Source: Psychroflexus curvus
Lineage (GTDB): Bacteria; Bacteroidota; Bacteroidia; Flavobacteriales; Flavobacteriaceae
Direction of reading: 5' to 3'
Assembly (NCBI RefSeq): GCF_020164585.1
Contig: NZ_JAIQZF010000001.1
Location: 434,001 to 498,000 of the forward strand
Length of the DNA: 64,000 nt
Shown: piece by piece, positions 1 through 8,308 of the stretch
How the letters are laid out: each line of letters starts with the position of its first letter
Position numbering within the stretch: the first letter of the stretch is position 1
Made by a program: the position numbers and the translations under genes
The notes under the pieces: generated by a model
Seen by the model: the letters and a program-made list of their open reading frames with translations, nothing else
The model's database searches: none
Told to the model about the DNA's origin: nothing

Positions 1-1
1 G

Positions 2-505
2 ATTTTAGCAGCTATTGGTATTATCATGGTACCTATTCAAACCACTTTTGAAGAGCTATATTTTAGAGGTTATTTCATGCAAGGTTTAGGTATAATTTTC
101 AAAAACAGATGGATACCTCTTATTTTCACATCAGTAGGCTTTGGACTTTTACACTTAGGTAATCCAGAGGTAGGAAAACTGGGTTATGTGATTATGGTAA
201 GTTATATCGGCACAGGATTTTTGCTTGGTATTATGGCGTTGATGGATGAAGGATTAGAGTTGTCAATAGGTTTTCATGCTGGAAATAACTTAATAACAGC
301 CTTGTTGGTGACTGCAGATTGGACTGCTTTTCAGACAGAATCAATATTGATTTACATAGCAGAACCTTCTGTTGGTTTTGATGTCCTGATTCCCGTTCTT
401 ATCATCTATCCCATTTATTTATTCATCATGGCCAAGGCTTACAACTGGAAAAACTGGAAATCGAAGCTATTTGGTAAAGTTGAAGTAGCAGATACTATCT
501 CATAA
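2..505 (+). CDS. CPBP-family intramembrane glutamic protease (5' truncated by window edge)
   Basis: The frame is open from the first bases, so the gene starts before the window. The visible part is hydrophobic with several membrane segments. It carries the CPBP (Abi/CAAX-protease-like) motif 1 as FEELYFRGYF (EExxxR), then FGLLHLGN and FHAGNN, which supply the His and Asn of motifs 2 and 3. Family members are inner-membrane proteases related to eukaryotic Rce1; bacterial ones have varied or unknown substrates, so none can be assigned here. The gene ends about 80 bases before menE on the same strand and may be unrelated to it. Confidence 0.85.
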   Translation: MLAAIGIIMVPIQTTFEELYFRGYFMQGLGIIFKNRWIPLIFTSVGFGLLHLGNPEVGKLGYVIMVSYIGTGFLLGIMALMDEGLELSIGFHAGNNLITALLVTADWTAFQTESILIYIAEPSVGFDVLIPVLIIYPIYLFIMAKAYNWKNWKSKLFGKVEVADTIS

Positions 506-583
506 TGATAATTTAACATATTAATATTGATTTTTATTTTTTTAATATTTAGTATTGATATACCTATAGTTAAACAATAACTT

Positions 584-1678
584 ATGATTGATCATTCACT
601 TGAAATACATCCCCTTTTTAAAATTAACGGGCATCATTTTAATAAAACTGAATTGTATTCAGTGGCTTACAGTTATGTAAAAGAGGGTGAGCCTTTTGAA
701 GAGCAGATAGGTAACTTCTTACTGGATTGGCTCAATGATGACTATGACAGTATAAAAGTTCGAACCTCTGGCTCTACGGGAAATCCTAAAACCTACTTTA
801 TCGACAAACAAAAAATGGTAAACAGTGCTTTGGCTACAGGTAAGTTTTTCAAAGTGAACGAAGGAACAAAAGCATTGCTTTGTTTACCTGCAGATTATAT
901 TGGAGGTCGTATGATGCTTGTAAGAGCTATGGTACTGGGTTGGGATTTGGACATTGTAGAACCAAAATCAAATCCACTGGATGATCTTTTTAAAACTTAC
1001 GATTTTTGTGCGATGACTCCTTTTCAGGTAGATAATTCTTTAGGAAGACTTCATTTGGTAAAGAAATTAATAGTTGGTGGTGCTGCTTTTCCTGAAAACC
1101 TAATCGGGATAATTCAAGGCATACCAACCAAAATTTATGAGGTTTACGGTATGACGGAAACTATTTCACACATAGCAGCCAGAAAATTAAATCCTAAAAC
1201 GAATCATAACGACAAAAGACCTTTCAAAGCTTTACCTAACGTGAGTGTATCGCAGAATGAGGACAATTGTTTAGTTATTAAAGCGCCAAAAATATTGGAA
1301 CATGAATTGGTGACTAACGATATTGTAGACGTACTGACCTATAAAAAGTTTTTTTGGAAAGGCAGATTAGACAATGTGATTAATTCTGGTGGTGTCAAAA
1401 TATTTCCAGAAACGGTTGAGGAAAAACTGCAGAAACTTATAACTCATAGGTTTTTTATTGCTGGACTGGCTCACGACTCTTTAGGAGAACAGGTAGTCTT
1501 ATTTATTGAAGCGCCTCAAAGCGAAAAATTTTTGAGCGATATAAGAGAGGCCGTAGATAACTTATCCAGCTTTGATAAGTACGAAAAACCAAAACATATC
1601 TACCTGGTTAACAAATTTGAAGAAACTGATTCAGGAAAAATTAATAGAAAGAAAACTTTATCAAAATTGATGAGTTAG
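584..1678 (+). CDS. menE: o-succinylbenzoate-CoA ligase (AMP-binding enzyme)
   Basis: This ANL-superfamily acyl-CoA synthetase is most likely MenE, which activates o-succinylbenzoate with ATP and CoA in menaquinone synthesis. The phosphate-binding loop RTSGSTGNPKT lies at about residues 60-70, the A5 motif YGMTETISH near 188-196, the hinge GRLDN near 256-260, and the C-terminal catalytic Lys region DSGKINRKK near 349-357. At 364 residues it is short for the superfamily because the N-terminal subdomain is reduced, as is usual for Bacteroidota MenE. No other men genes are adjacent, so the substrate is inferred from family resemblance. It converges on the M1 peptidase gene with a 6-base gap. Confidence 0.8.
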   Translation: MIDHSLEIHPLFKINGHHFNKTELYSVAYSYVKEGEPFEEQIGNFLLDWLNDDYDSIKVRTSGSTGNPKTYFIDKQKMVNSALATGKFFKVNEGTKALLCLPADYIGGRMMLVRAMVLGWDLDIVEPKSNPLDDLFKTYDFCAMTPFQVDNSLGRLHLVKKLIVGGAAFPENLIGIIQGIPTKIYEVYGMTETISHIAARKLNPKTNHNDKRPFKALPNVSVSQNEDNCLVIKAPKILEHELVTNDIVDVLTYKKFFWKGRLDNVINSGGVKIFPETVEEKLQKLITHRFFIAGLAHDSLGEQVVLFIEAPQSEKFLSDIREAVDNLSSFDKYEKPKHIYLVNKFEETDSGKINRKKTLSKLMS

Positions 1679-1684
1679 ATTTAC

Positions 1685-3337
1685 TCACTCATTTATTTTC
1701 TTGATATTGATGTAGTACCCAAACTTATTGATAGCCAATTCTTCAATATTTATCAATTCAATATTGATTAATTTCCATTGATTTGTAATATTTTCTCTTC
1801 TAATATTTTTCTTTGATGAATTTTGAAATTCAATAGGCATTACAAAATTTTCAACATCGGTTTCCCAGCGCATGAATAACCGATTGCTCTCATCAAATTT
1901 AAGTTGTAATTCTGGAATGTCAGCATAGTTGAGATACTGATGAAAAATAGGCTCTAGATTAAGCTCAGTGCTTTTATTATAAAACTCAATCACATCACCT
2001 GCACTTATGGTTTTATATTTGAAAGTTTCGTGAAACCCTTTCAAAAGTGACCACCATTTTTGGTCGTCATTAATCGTGCTTCTCAATGTATTCAGCATAT
2101 TAGCTCCTTTGTAATACATATCTCCAGATCCTTCATGATTCATCCCATACTCTCCAATAACAGGTCTATCATTAGCGATGATATTTCTTAAGCCATAAAG
2201 ATAAGTAATAGCTTCTTTTTTTCCATATTGACATTCCACATACACGGATTCTGCATAGGCTGTAAAACTCTCATGAATCCACATATCTGCAATATCTGCA
2301 GCAGAGACTGAGTTGCCAAACCATTCATGAGCAGATTCATGAATGATGATAAAGTCCCATTTTAAACCAACACCAGTATTTGACATATCATTGCCCAGAT
2401 ACCCATTTTGATATCCATTTCCATAAGCAACTGCACTTTGGTGTTCCATACCTAAATATGGGGTTTCAACAAGTTTGAAACCGTCTTCCTGAAAGGGATA
2501 CTCACCAAATTTTGCATAGAAACATTCCATCATAGGCTTGACCTGCTGGAATTGCTTTTTAGCCTTTTCGAAATTTTCTTTTAAAACATAATAATCTAAT
2601 GTGAGCTCTTCGTATTTATCCTCAAAATGGGCGTAATCAGCTACATTTAGAGTGATATTGTAATTATTGATAGGATGTTCTACCCTCCAGTGCCATTTGG
2701 TATAGCCATTTTTTAATGGGATGTCCTCTATAAGTCTTCCGTTAGACACATTCATAAGTCCGTTGGGAACACTCACTTTGATATCTGCAGAGTCTGGTTC
2801 ATCGCTCTGGTGGTCTTTATTGGGATACCAAAGACTAGCTCCTGTTCCTTGGACAGCAACTGCAATAAAAGGCTTTCCACTTTTATCTTCAGAAAAGACA
2901 AACCCGCCATCCCAGGGAGCATTCTTAGCAACAACCGGATAACCTGAATAGAAAAAAGTTAGACTCGCTGTTGTTCCTTTCTTCAAGGGGTTTTTAAAGT
3001 CTATAAAAACTGCATTTTCATCTCTTTCGTAAGTCAGATTTTCCGAGTTGAATACGATAGAGTCAATTTTCATATTTTGAAACAAATCCAGTTGAATTCT
3101 AGGCGTTTTCTTTAAAACCTGAAATTCAATTTTATTAAAACCACTTATGAATCGTTCTTCTGGATTGAGTTTGATGTCCAAATTATAGGACAAGACGTCA
3201 AAACTTGTGCGCTCTGGACGAAGACTACCGCGTAAGGTATCTGCTCTGCTAAATTGATTCTTTTCACCGGACAACAATTGAGACTGCATACTGAAACAAA
3301 CGCAGAAGATGAAAAGTAAACTGTATATTCGTGTCAT
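1685..3337 (-). CDS. M1-family zinc metallopeptidase (aminopeptidase), secreted
   Basis: The protein has an N-terminal hydrophobic signal sequence and an M1 gluzincin catalytic domain. HESAH sits at about residues 333-337 and the third zinc ligand is the Glu of WIHESF 19 residues later (HEXXH-X18-E). The exopeptidase GxMEN-type loop is present as GMEH. At about 550 residues it has the beta-sandwich and catalytic domains but no room for the long C-terminal helical domain of PepN. I place the start at the ATG at 3337, followed directly by the signal peptide; a TTG three codons upstream is the alternative. Probable role: trimming of peptides in the periplasm or outside the cell. Confidence 0.88.
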   Translation of the reverse strand: MTRIYSLLFIFCVCFSMQSQLLSGEKNQFSRADTLRGSLRPERTSFDVLSYNLDIKLNPEERFISGFNKIEFQVLKKTPRIQLDLFQNMKIDSIVFNSENLTYERDENAVFIDFKNPLKKGTTASLTFFYSGYPVVAKNAPWDGGFVFSEDKSGKPFIAVAVQGTGASLWYPNKDHQSDEPDSADIKVSVPNGLMNVSNGRLIEDIPLKNGYTKWHWRVEHPINNYNITLNVADYAHFEDKYEELTLDYYVLKENFEKAKKQFQQVKPMMECFYAKFGEYPFQEDGFKLVETPYLGMEHQSAVAYGNGYQNGYLGNDMSNTGVGLKWDFIIIHESAHEWFGNSVSAADIADMWIHESFTAYAESVYVECQYGKKEAITYLYGLRNIIANDRPVIGEYGMNHEGSGDMYYKGANMLNTLRSTINDDQKWWSLLKGFHETFKYKTISAGDVIEFYNKSTELNLEPIFHQYLNYADIPELQLKFDESNRLFMRWETDVENFVMPIEFQNSSKKNIRRENITNQWKLINIELINIEELAINKFGYYINIKKINE

Positions 3338-3369
3338 AAAATCCAATAACTATTTATTACAATAATACT

Positions 3370-3666
3370 ATGAAAAAAGTTATTTTATTGATGCTGACTA
3401 TCTCTTTTCTTTCTTGTGGGAAAGATAGCAACCTCATAACAGGAAACGTTTCAAACACCAATGGAATTCCTGTCGAAAACGTTCTGGTTCAGGTGATGGG
3501 AACCGATTTGAATTCGAGGACAAATGCCAAAGGTGAATTTAAAATCAACACCAGAAATAGAGGAGATGAACTCATTTTTACACATTCAGATTACGAAATG
3601 CGCAGAATAAACCTTAGCGATGAGTCGCAGTATTCGGTTAAGCTTATAAAAAGGAATAACCAATAG
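3370..3666 (+). CDS. Small lipoprotein with carboxypeptidase-regulatory-like (CarbopepD_reg) fold
   Basis: This 98-residue protein has a lipoprotein signal (hydrophobic stretch ending LSCGKDS, Cys about residue 16). It is followed by a single beta-sandwich repeat of the carboxypeptidase-regulatory type: GNVSNTNGIPVENVLVQV, then TNAKGEFKI and DELIFTHSDYEMRRI. The same module opens TonB-dependent receptors, but here it stands alone as a lipid-anchored protein. Its 3' end overlaps the convergent beta-barrel gene by 23 bases. Function unknown. Confidence 0.75.
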   Translation: MKKVILLMLTISFLSCGKDSNLITGNVSNTNGIPVENVLVQVMGTDLNSRTNAKGEFKINTRNRGDELIFTHSDYEMRRINLSDESQYSVKLIKRNNQ

Positions 3667-4174
3667 ACACGGAAATAAACTCATCTTTTCCTTGAGCTCC
3701 ATTAAAAGTATAAGTATCGCTAAATCCGAAATTATACCTTGCGTCTATAATAAATTTTGAGCCTAAGTTCAAGCCAATACCAGCAGCACCAGAAATGCTA
3801 CTTGTTTTTTCAGAATTTAAAAGGTCGGATTCATTGACCAAAAAACTGAACTGAGGACCAGCTTGTATGTTAAAAATTCTTAAGAAATGAAGTTTTAACA
3901 TTACAGGAACCAGGGCATAATCCATTTCTACGTCTTTTTCATTAAATTCTCCCCCTTGTTGAGAAAACAGAACTTCTGCCTGAACAGCAAAAGCGTTGAA
4001 TCGTGCTCCAACAAAAGCTCCACCTGTTAAGCCTACTCTGCTATCGCTCTCTAAGCCAGAAATAGAAGCGTAGTTTATTCCCGCTTTAATTCCAAGATTT
4101 AAGCTTTGAGAGTTTGAATTTGTTACACTAAAAAAGAAAAAACCAAAAGCTAAAAATGTGATAAGATGTTTCAT
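3644..4174 (-). CDS. Outer-membrane beta-barrel protein (PorT-like family)
   Basis: A signal peptide ending near SNSQSLNLG precedes a run of amphipathic beta strands (LNLGIKAGINYASI, RVGLTGGAFVGARF, ALVPVMLKLHFL, FIIDARYNFGFSDTYTF). The protein ends with the aromatic strand ISVSIGYSFL expected of an outer-membrane barrel. At 176 residues it fits the small porin-family/PorT-like barrels common in Bacteroidota. No ligand can be assigned. The gene converges on the small lipoprotein gene with overlapping 3' ends and is separated from the TlpA gene by about 35 bases on its other side. Confidence 0.75.
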   Translation of the reverse strand: MKHLITFLAFGFFFFSVTNSNSQSLNLGIKAGINYASISGLESDSRVGLTGGAFVGARFNAFAVQAEVLFSQQGGEFNEKDVEMDYALVPVMLKLHFLRIFNIQAGPQFSFLVNESDLLNSEKTSSISGAAGIGLNLGSKFIIDARYNFGFSDTYTFNGAQGKDEFISVSIGYSFL

Positions 4175-4208
4175 AATGTTTTCTTGTTGATGAATTTATA
4201 AAATAAAT

Positions 4209-5258
4209 TTAGTTAAATAAAGTTAATAAAATACTATTAAGCTCATTAAGATTCAGATTAATTTCAATAATTCTTCCATTTTGATCGAGTAAATAATATT
4301 GAGGAAAATCTAATATACCCATTTCCGTTGGCATTTTTCCTGTAAATCCATTTCGAACTCTTAATGATTTCCAGGGCATAGATGTCTGATTTACCGCAGT
4401 GAACCAATCTTCTTGATTAGCATCTAAGGAAATACCGATAATTTCAAAACCTTCAGAATTGAACCTTTTATAGATTTCCAATAATTCTCTTTGTTCTGAT
4501 TTACATTGCTTGCACCAGCTGTTCCAGAATTGAATAAGGGTATATGCTGCTAATTCAGATTTTAGGTATTCAGTTTCAGAAGTAATGGAAATCAACTCAT
4601 AATCAGGAATTATACTTCCAATCTGGAAATTTCGTCTCTTTTCTTGGTACTTTTCTAGAATATCAACATCCTGAGCGTTTAACTCATCAACGTTCATTTT
4701 TGAAACCAAACCTCTCACTTCATGGTACAATAAGTCTTGTTTCATACTTAATTCTGTAAGTACTTTTCCCAGGTAATCGTGATTAGGATAAACTTTAATC
4801 AAGCTATCCATCTTATTAAAGATAAGGTCTCTGTTTTTCTTTGATTTTGGAGTTGCTTTCAAAAAAGAGCTTATTTCTGCTTTCATATTTTGTGTTTCTC
4901 CACCAATTAAATGACTGATAATAAAACTATTGGAGTAATCATCCTCAACACTTACTTTATCAATGATGATGTCAAATAATAAAGTGTCATTCTCAAGATA
5001 AAACACTTCAGAAGAAGTAATGGAGTCAAATACAAAGTGAAATGCCTTAGGGGAGGACACTTCGCCTTCGAACAGAAAAGTATTGTTAATGATTTCTACG
5101 CTATCTGTCTGTTCATCATATTCAATCTTTATAACATCATCAAATTTACCGTTAATGGTTCCCTTAACTACATAATTCTGTTTTGTAGATGTTTTTTCTA
5201 AAGGCTGCATGCAGGAAAACATGGTCAAGCCAAGTATGATCAATATTATTTTTTTCAT
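4209..5258 (-). CDS. TlpA-family thioredoxin-like lipoprotein (DUF4369-type N-terminus)
   Basis: A lipoprotein signal (LGLTMFSCMQ) anchors the protein. Residues about 30-110 form a beta-rich DUF4369-like domain. The C-terminal half is a TlpA/AhpC-type thioredoxin fold with the active site FWNSWCKQC at about 245-252. Such proteins act as periplasmic thiol-disulfide reductases, for example in cytochrome maturation; the partner is unknown here. WCKQC is a variant of the common WCxxC. A hairpin terminator lies just upstream, separating it from the metallo-beta-lactamase gene. Confidence 0.85.
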   Translation of the reverse strand: MKKIILIILGLTMFSCMQPLEKTSTKQNYVVKGTINGKFDDVIKIEYDEQTDSVEIINNTFLFEGEVSSPKAFHFVFDSITSSEVFYLENDTLLFDIIIDKVSVEDDYSNSFIISHLIGGETQNMKAEISSFLKATPKSKKNRDLIFNKMDSLIKVYPNHDYLGKVLTELSMKQDLLYHEVRGLVSKMNVDELNAQDVDILEKYQEKRRNFQIGSIIPDYELISITSETEYLKSELAAYTLIQFWNSWCKQCKSEQRELLEIYKRFNSEGFEIIGISLDANQEDWFTAVNQTSMPWKSLRVRNGFTGKMPTEMGILDFPQYYLLDQNGRIIEINLNLNELNSILLTLFN

Positions 5259-5280
5259 AGGTACAAATTAAACTAAAAAC

Positions 5281-5310
5281 AAAAGACCGATGAGATTTCA
5301 TCGGTCTTTT
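5281..5310 (-). terminator. Rho-independent terminator
   Basis: A perfect inverted repeat with 13-base arms (AAAAGACCGATGA and its complement) around a GATT loop. A/T runs lie at both ends, so it could work on either strand. It lies about 20 bases past the stop of the minus-strand MBL/rhodanese gene and is probably its terminator. Confidence 0.85.
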
Positions 5311-5332
5311 AAGTAGTTAAAAACGGTAAAGA

Positions 5333-6676
5333 TCAATTGAAATCATTAATTTTTTCACTTAAATCGTGAACCTTAGCCTCAGGTAAAATTCTCTTAATAA
5401 TACTGCTTCCAGCTGCACTTCTGTATCCACCAGCGCAGTGAACTAATATTGGTTTATCTGTTGGAATTTCATTTGCAGTTTCCCTTAATTCATTCAAAGG
5501 GTGATTTATCGCTGAATCAAACTTTTTAGAATCTTCAAACTCACTTACATTTCTGATATCGATGATAGTGTAATGATCTGGATTTTGTTTAAAATCGGTA
5601 TAATCAAAATTATCAAAAGATTTAAATTGAGTTTGACCTAGAGTCAAAACAGCTTTTATTTGAGATTCATACCCAACTTTTGCTATTCTTGAAACGATTT
5701 CATTGTAGTCTGAAATAGATTCTAACACCACATAAAACTTTTCTTCAGGTTGAATAATAGCACCAATCCAAGTTTCAATTTTGTCTTTTTCAGATCTTGC
5801 CATAATATTGATACTTCCTGAAATATGATTGGCTTTAAAAGCCTCTTGAGGTCTTGTATCGATTATGGGGGCATCTGTATCAAAAGATTCAACAGTCAAC
5901 TGAACTGGAATATCAGAAACTGAAGTTTTAAAATTATCTGCTCCGGTTTTATTGATGTCAACATTATGTCCAAAATAGGAAGGTATAAATGGCTGTCCTT
6001 CAAGAATTTCTTCTACAAACTCCTCCTCAGTTTGTTCTTGAAACGCCCAGTTTCCAATACGTTCATTACCTAAAGTACTTGTGGTGTCATCACTCATGTT
6101 TTTACCACATAAACTTCCAGCACCATGAGCAGGATAGACCCAAACATTATCAGACAGATGATTAAATTTTGTTGTCATCGTTTTATACATCGCCTGTGCC
6201 AATTCCTTTCGTTTAGCAGTCATGTTTCCAGCTTTTTCTCTTAAATCTGGACGACCAACATCACCAATAAACAACGTATCGCCAGTAAAAATAGCTTCTT
6301 TTGTTGTTGCGTCATCTACAGCATGAATAGTGATGCCGTCTGGAGAATGTCCTGGCGTATGTATGCATTTGAAAGTGATTTCTTCCATTTTTATTTCATC
6401 ACCTTCATCAAAAGCTTTATGTGGGTAATCGGCACCCACCAGTTGACTTACAAAAATTGTAGCACCTGTTTCTTTGTGAATTTGCAAATGGCTACTTACG
6501 AAATCAGCATGTGGATGAGATTCGAACACAGCAACGATTTTAGCCTTGTTTTCTTCGGCAAATTCATAATAAGGCTGTGGATTTCTTGCAGGATCAACAA
6601 TTGCCATCTTACCGTTGCTTACAATCGCATAAGAAAGATGAGACAAGGGTTTATCGTTATATTGCTTAATTGTCAT
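5333..6676 (-). CDS. MBL-fold hydrolase with two C-terminal rhodanese domains (persulfide dioxygenase-like)
   Basis: The N-terminal metallo-beta-lactamase domain has the metal site SHPHADFVSSH (residues about 53-63), HTPGHSPDG, and TGDTLFIGDVGR. Two rhodanese domains follow. The first (PIIDTRPQEAF, about 275-340) shows no active-site Cys. The second has HCAGGYRSA near residue 413, with the catalytic Cys. This layout matches ETHE1/persulfide-dioxygenase and CstB-like proteins, which oxidise or transfer sulfane sulfur. It is 14 bases downstream of the heavy-metal-binding gene and shares its strand, suggesting an operon controlled by the upstream Crp/Fnr gene. The exact reaction is not shown by sequence alone. 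Confidence 0.85.
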   Translation of the reverse strand: MTIKQYNDKPLSHLSYAIVSNGKMAIVDPARNPQPYYEFAEENKAKIVAVFESHPHADFVSSHLQIHKETGATIFVSQLVGADYPHKAFDEGDEIKMEEITFKCIHTPGHSPDGITIHAVDDATTKEAIFTGDTLFIGDVGRPDLREKAGNMTAKRKELAQAMYKTMTTKFNHLSDNVWVYPAHGAGSLCGKNMSDDTTSTLGNERIGNWAFQEQTEEEFVEEILEGQPFIPSYFGHNVDINKTGADNFKTSVSDIPVQLTVESFDTDAPIIDTRPQEAFKANHISGSINIMARSEKDKIETWIGAIIQPEEKFYVVLESISDYNEIVSRIAKVGYESQIKAVLTLGQTQFKSFDNFDYTDFKQNPDHYTIIDIRNVSEFEDSKKFDSAINHPLNELRETANEIPTDKPILVHCAGGYRSAAGSSIIKRILPEAKVHDLSEKINDFN

Positions 6677-6690
6677 AGTAATAGTTTAGA

Positions 6691-6963
6691 TTATTGATTC
6701 ATTTTTCCTGTAGCACAACTTATGAACGACTTTGCTTTATTCATATAAGAATTTGCGTCGCCAACAACAGGATATCCAAGTTGTTTTAATTTATGTTCTA
6801 CTTCCTGTAGTGTTGTTTCATTTTCATAAGAAAATGAAACCGATGAAAGTTCTGCTTCAACATTTATATCCCTTATGTCTTCAAAAGAACTTAGATGTTT
6901 AGTGATAGTGTTGGCACAGCCACCACATTTTAAGTTTTGTACTATTATTTTTGTTTGCATCAT
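6691..6963 (-). CDS. Heavy-metal-associated (HMA) domain protein
   Basis: This 90-residue protein is one ferredoxin-like HMA domain with LKCGGCANTITKHL (GGCxxC-type metal site, Cys about 13 and 16) and the later beta strand SSVSFSYEN. A C-terminal extension carries another Cys (FISCATGK). Proteins of this kind bind Cu(I) or other soft metals as chaperones. The gene lies 14 bases upstream of the MBL/rhodanese gene and 94 bases downstream of the Crp/Fnr gene. This suggests a joint role in metal or reactive-sulfur handling; that is inference from context. Confidence 0.85.
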   Translation of the reverse strand: MMQTKIIVQNLKCGGCANTITKHLSSFEDIRDINVEAELSSVSFSYENETTLQEVEHKLKQLGYPVVGDANSYMNKAKSFISCATGKMNQ

Positions 6964-7047
6964 TTTTTTAATTGTAAGGTATTTAAATTAAGACCTTGTT
7001 GTTCATTAAATTCATTACAAAAGAAGATAATTTAATCAATTTCAACA

Positions 7048-7061
7048 GTAACATAAGTTAC
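7048..7061. promoter_or_regulatory. Candidate palindromic operator near HMA-MBL operon
   Basis: GTAAC-ATAA-GTTAC is a perfect 5-base-arm inverted repeat. It overlaps the Crp/Fnr stop codon and lies about 85 bases upstream of the HMA start, a plausible position for a Crp-type dimer. One instance only, so this is weak evidence. Confidence 0.3.
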
Positions 7062-7696
7062 GCATTAATGTCAATTAATCTGATTGAATTTCTATTTAAT
7101 TTTATGCGATTGGTTTTTTCAAGTTGCTTTAAAAGTCTGGAAATAACTACTCGACTGGTATGAAGATCAAAAGCTATGTCCTGATGGGTAACTTTAATTT
7201 CTGAATCATTATAGTACTTAGATTTGTTCCTTAAATATTCTAATAACCTTTCGTCCATTTTTTTAAAGGCAATATTATCTATTGTTGCTAAAACTTCCAT
7301 TAGGCGCTGGTGATAACTGTCAAAGATAAAACTCCTCCAGGATTTATACTTTCCAAGCCATTCTTCCATTTTTTCAACAGGTATCATCACTAAAGTAGAG
7401 TCTGTTTCTGCCACAGCTCTAATTTCACTAACTGCAGAACCCGTGCAGCAAGAAAATGTCATAGCACAAGTATCTCCTTTTTCCAAAAAGTAGAGCATGA
7501 GTTCAAAGCCGTCTTCGTCCTCTCTCATCACTTTTATGACACCATTAATTAGTAAAGGCATTGCAGATAGATACTGACCTGTACGTATCAGTTCATCCCC
7601 AGCTTTCACTGTTTTGATTATTCCTATGTCATTGATTTCCTCAAGCAGACCTTCTTCAAAAAGATGTCCGTAATTTATTTTAATTTCATCCAGCAT
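7058..7696 (-). CDS. Crp/Fnr-family transcriptional regulator with Cys-containing sensor domain
   Basis: The N-terminal cyclic-nucleotide-binding fold (about residues 1-150) is followed by a winged helix with VTHQDIAFDLHTSRVVISRLLKQLEK as the recognition region. The sensor domain contains GDTCAMTFSCCTGS with Cys 77, 83 and 84 where cAMP-binding Crp has its phosphate cassette. The R and S residues that hold cAMP are not evident. This suggests a thiol-, metal- or sulfur-responsive regulator rather than a cAMP sensor (inference). It lies directly upstream of the HMA and MBL/rhodanese genes and is divergent from rluE. Confidence 0.88.
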   Translation of the reverse strand: MLDEIKINYGHLFEEGLLEEINDIGIIKTVKAGDELIRTGQYLSAMPLLINGVIKVMREDEDGFELMLYFLEKGDTCAMTFSCCTGSAVSEIRAVAETDSTLVMIPVEKMEEWLGKYKSWRSFIFDSYHQRLMEVLATIDNIAFKKMDERLLEYLRNKSKYYNDSEIKVTHQDIAFDLHTSRVVISRLLKQLEKTNRIKLNRNSIRLIDINA

Positions 7697-7707
7697 ATTC
7701 TTAATTG

Positions 7708-7715
7708 TATTTTTG
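7708..7715 (+). promoter_or_regulatory. Promoter -7 element (TATTTTTG) for rluE
   Basis: Matches the Bacteroidota TAnnTTTG -7 element 29 bases before the rluE ATG, in the divergent gap with the Crp/Fnr gene. No clear -33 TTTG at the ideal spacing. Confidence 0.5.
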
Positions 7716-7744
7716 CATAAATATAAAACCTAAGACTTATTTAA

Positions 7745-8305
7745 ATGGAAAAATTCAAAGTTTTTAAGCCTTATGGAATGCTGAGTCAGTTTGTAAATAA
7801 CCAAAAAAGACGTCGAAACAAACGACTACTTGGCGAACTCGGTAATTTTCCTGAAGGCATCATGTCTGTTGGTCGCCTGGATCAAGATTCTGAGGGCTTA
7901 TTATTTTTGACAACTGATGGAAAATTCAGTCATAAAATCACATCAACAGGAATAGAAAAAGAATATTGGGCGCAGGTGGATGGCATGGCTACAAAAGAAC
8001 ATGTAGACCAACTTTCAGAAGGAGTTGAAATCAGTATTTACGGCAAGCCTTATCAGACCAAACCCTGCAAAGTCAGCTTAATGGATCCACCCGACCATTT
8101 GCCTAAACGAGCCAAAGATATCAGAAATGAAGATGAACACGGGGCTACCTCCTGGCTTTCAATTACGCTTACAGAAGGAAAATACAGGCAAGTACGAAAA
8201 ATGACGGCAAAAGTAGGTTTGCCAACTTTGAGATTGATCCGCTATAGAATAGGAGAGGAGACGATTGAAAATATGGAGGTTGAAGAGGTGAGGGTTTTGT
8301 CTTAA
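7745..8305 (+). CDS. rluE: 23S rRNA pseudouridine synthase, RsuA/RluE family
   Basis: This 186-residue protein has the RsuA-family catalytic motif GRLDQDSEGLL with the nucleophilic Asp near residue 46. The later EGKYRQVRKM and GLPTLRLIRYRIG motifs are also present. It lacks an N-terminal S4 domain, which together with the size fits RluE, the enzyme that isomerises a uridine in domain V of 23S rRNA (U2457 in E. coli). It converges on the DUF1853 gene with a 3-base gap. Confidence 0.88.
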   Translation: MEKFKVFKPYGMLSQFVNNQKRRRNKRLLGELGNFPEGIMSVGRLDQDSEGLLFLTTDGKFSHKITSTGIEKEYWAQVDGMATKEHVDQLSEGVEISIYGKPYQTKPCKVSLMDPPDHLPKRAKDIRNEDEHGATSWLSITLTEGKYRQVRKMTAKVGLPTLRLIRYRIGEETIENMEVEEVRVLS

Positions 8306-8308
8306 AAA

